DNA of 64,000 nucleotides from Shewanella sp. ANA-3 (GTDB lineage: Bacteria; Pseudomonadota; Gammaproteobacteria; Enterobacterales; Shewanellaceae). Made by a program: the position numbers and the translations under genes. Position 1 is the stretch's first letter, and each line of letters starts with the position of its first letter. Location: the NCBI RefSeq assembly GCF_000203935.1, contig NC_008577.1:2356001-2420000 (forward strand), read 5' to 3'. Of this stretch, positions 63,269 to 64,000 are shown in pieces. Below the pieces are notes generated by a model. That model saw only the letters and a program-made list of their open reading frames with translations. It did not search any database and had not been told where the DNA came from.

Positions 63269-64000
63269 ATGCATACACTACTAACTTGGCTTGGCAATCG
63301 TGATTTAGAAAATATGCAGCAAGATAAAATTGCTGCAATTACAGCCATTGCGCTTAAAGCACAACCACACTTTGATAAAATTGTTATTCTATCCAATGAT
63401 AAAGAAGAGACGTGGTCTAGGTTTGAAGCATTTTTGAAAAAAAGCATGGCGGTAAATGGTAGGCCTTATAATGACATTAAAATAGTCAAAGCACATATTG
63501 AAAGCCCCATTGACTACCACACGATAGCTAAAGAAACTGAAAAATGGATTACAAAACTCAGTGAAGAAGCCGACACACTATCAATAAATCTTACATCTGG
63601 TACGCCAGCCATGACGGCGTTATCAGTTTTGATTGGCAAAGGTAAGGCTAACACAAAGTTTCTTCAGGCTACACCAACCAACGAATTACTTCATGTTGAG
63701 ATCCCCATTGATTTTGGCAGTGAGTATCTTCGCTCAGCATCAAAAAATATTGCCTATTTAGCTACCTCTCACCCCAAACTAGAGTCTGCGTTTTCTGTCA
63801 TAACAGCTAAGTCACTCGTTATGCAAGATACAGTAAGTAAAGCTAAACGCGTAGCTGCATCTGAAGTGCCTGTTTTAATTTTAGGTGAAACAGGAACGGG
63901 TAAAGAAGTAATGGCTCAAGCGATTCATCGCGCAAGTTTACGAGCAGGCCAACCGCTAAAAATAGTCAATTGCGGGGCATTAGCACCAAACCTTGTCGAC
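63269..64000 (+). CDS. CARF-domain sigma54 activator, RtcR-like (3' end outside window)
   Basis: 244 codons, open to the last base. The N-terminal 180 residues (MHTLLTWLGNRDLENMQQ, KIVILSND, then LSINLTSGTPAMTALSVLIG) follow the CARF/RtcR N-domain pattern, a Rossmann-like ligand domain that binds cyclic oligoadenylate or linked RNA ends. From about 190 starts a sigma54 AAA+ domain: TVSKAKRVAASEVPVLILGE, with Walker A GETGTGKE and VNCGAL. Such proteins switch on sigma54 promoters of an adjacent operon on sensing the ligand; for RtcR this is the RNA-repair rtcBA operon. Start lacks a strong ribosome site. Confidence 0.82.
   Translation, partial: MHTLLTWLGNRDLENMQQDKIAAITAIALKAQPHFDKIVILSNDKEETWSRFEAFLKKSMAVNGRPYNDIKIVKAHIESPIDYHTIAKETEKWITKLSEEADTLSINLTSGTPAMTALSVLIGKGKANTKFLQATPTNELLHVEIPIDFGSEYLRSASKNIAYLATSHPKLESAFSVITAKSLVMQDTVSKAKRVAASEVPVLILGETGTGKEVMAQAIHRASLRAGQPLKIVNCGALAPNLVD

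Noticed and set aside
1-64000. CRISPR arrays, insertion sequences, riboswitches
   Set aside because: I saw no spaced direct repeats of CRISPR form, no intact transposase, and no known riboswitch leader.

Overview
The window looks like a Shewanella-type gammaproteobacterial chromosome. The block rpsA-ihfB-lapA-lapB-pyrF, a DUF2058 gene, ecotin, pssA, emrD and a class C beta-lactamase are all in gammaproteobacterial form, and the sequence is moderately GC-rich with perfect bidirectional terminators between convergent genes. The taxon is inferred from protein character and gene content, not from a database search.

Region 1 (1-30,400) is ordinary core chromosome: translation and nucleoid genes (rpsA, ihfB), LPS assembly control (lapAB), pyrF, fatty-acid genes (dienoyl-CoA-reductase-like SDR, acyl-CoA dehydrogenase), dacB, pssA, emrD, ampC, a DTW-domain tRNA modification gene, an RND efflux operon, a Tat-exported PhoX-like phosphatase, a stand-alone tyrosine recombinase, a ribbon-helix-helix protein, a RecQ-like helicase and ecotin.

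Region 2 (30,366-51,014) is a Wzx/Wzy-type exopolysaccharide locus with its own regulation. Three minus-strand operons encode export (Wza-like, Wzc-like without kinase), polymerase, flippase, a GT2, an unusual three-part initiating transferase/WecG-type protein, a degenerate nucleotidyltransferase, and a TagD/TagB-F pair that would add glycerol phosphate. They are joined by a STAS protein, an RsbW-like kinase and a REC-PP2C phosphatase (a split version of the Vibrio SypA/SypE partner switch), and by a PhnD-like binding protein, a hybrid histidine kinase and a sigma54 response regulator (SypF/SypG-like). A 13-bp palindrome, TTGCA-N3-TGCAA, stands in front of every operon of the locus, 74-94 bp upstream of a sigma54 (-24/-12) promoter candidate; one further copy lies inside a gene. 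This appears to be a self-contained sigma54 regulon.

Region 3 (51,242-53,546) has a methyl-accepting chemotaxis protein and an intact tRNA-Val(GAC).

Region 4 (53,596-64,000, continuing past the window) is an AT-rich genomic island in a second tRNA-Val copy; the 46-bp 3' end of that tRNA is left as the junction. It carries three overlapping genes (a small ParB-like protein and two very large tyrosine-recombinase-related proteins), then an integrase/HD-domain/excisionase set with a divergent Xre regulator and clear palindromic operators, and finally the 5' part of a gene for a CARF-domain sigma54 activator. That last gene probably controls a nucleotide-signalled or RNA-repair/defence operon just beyond the window.
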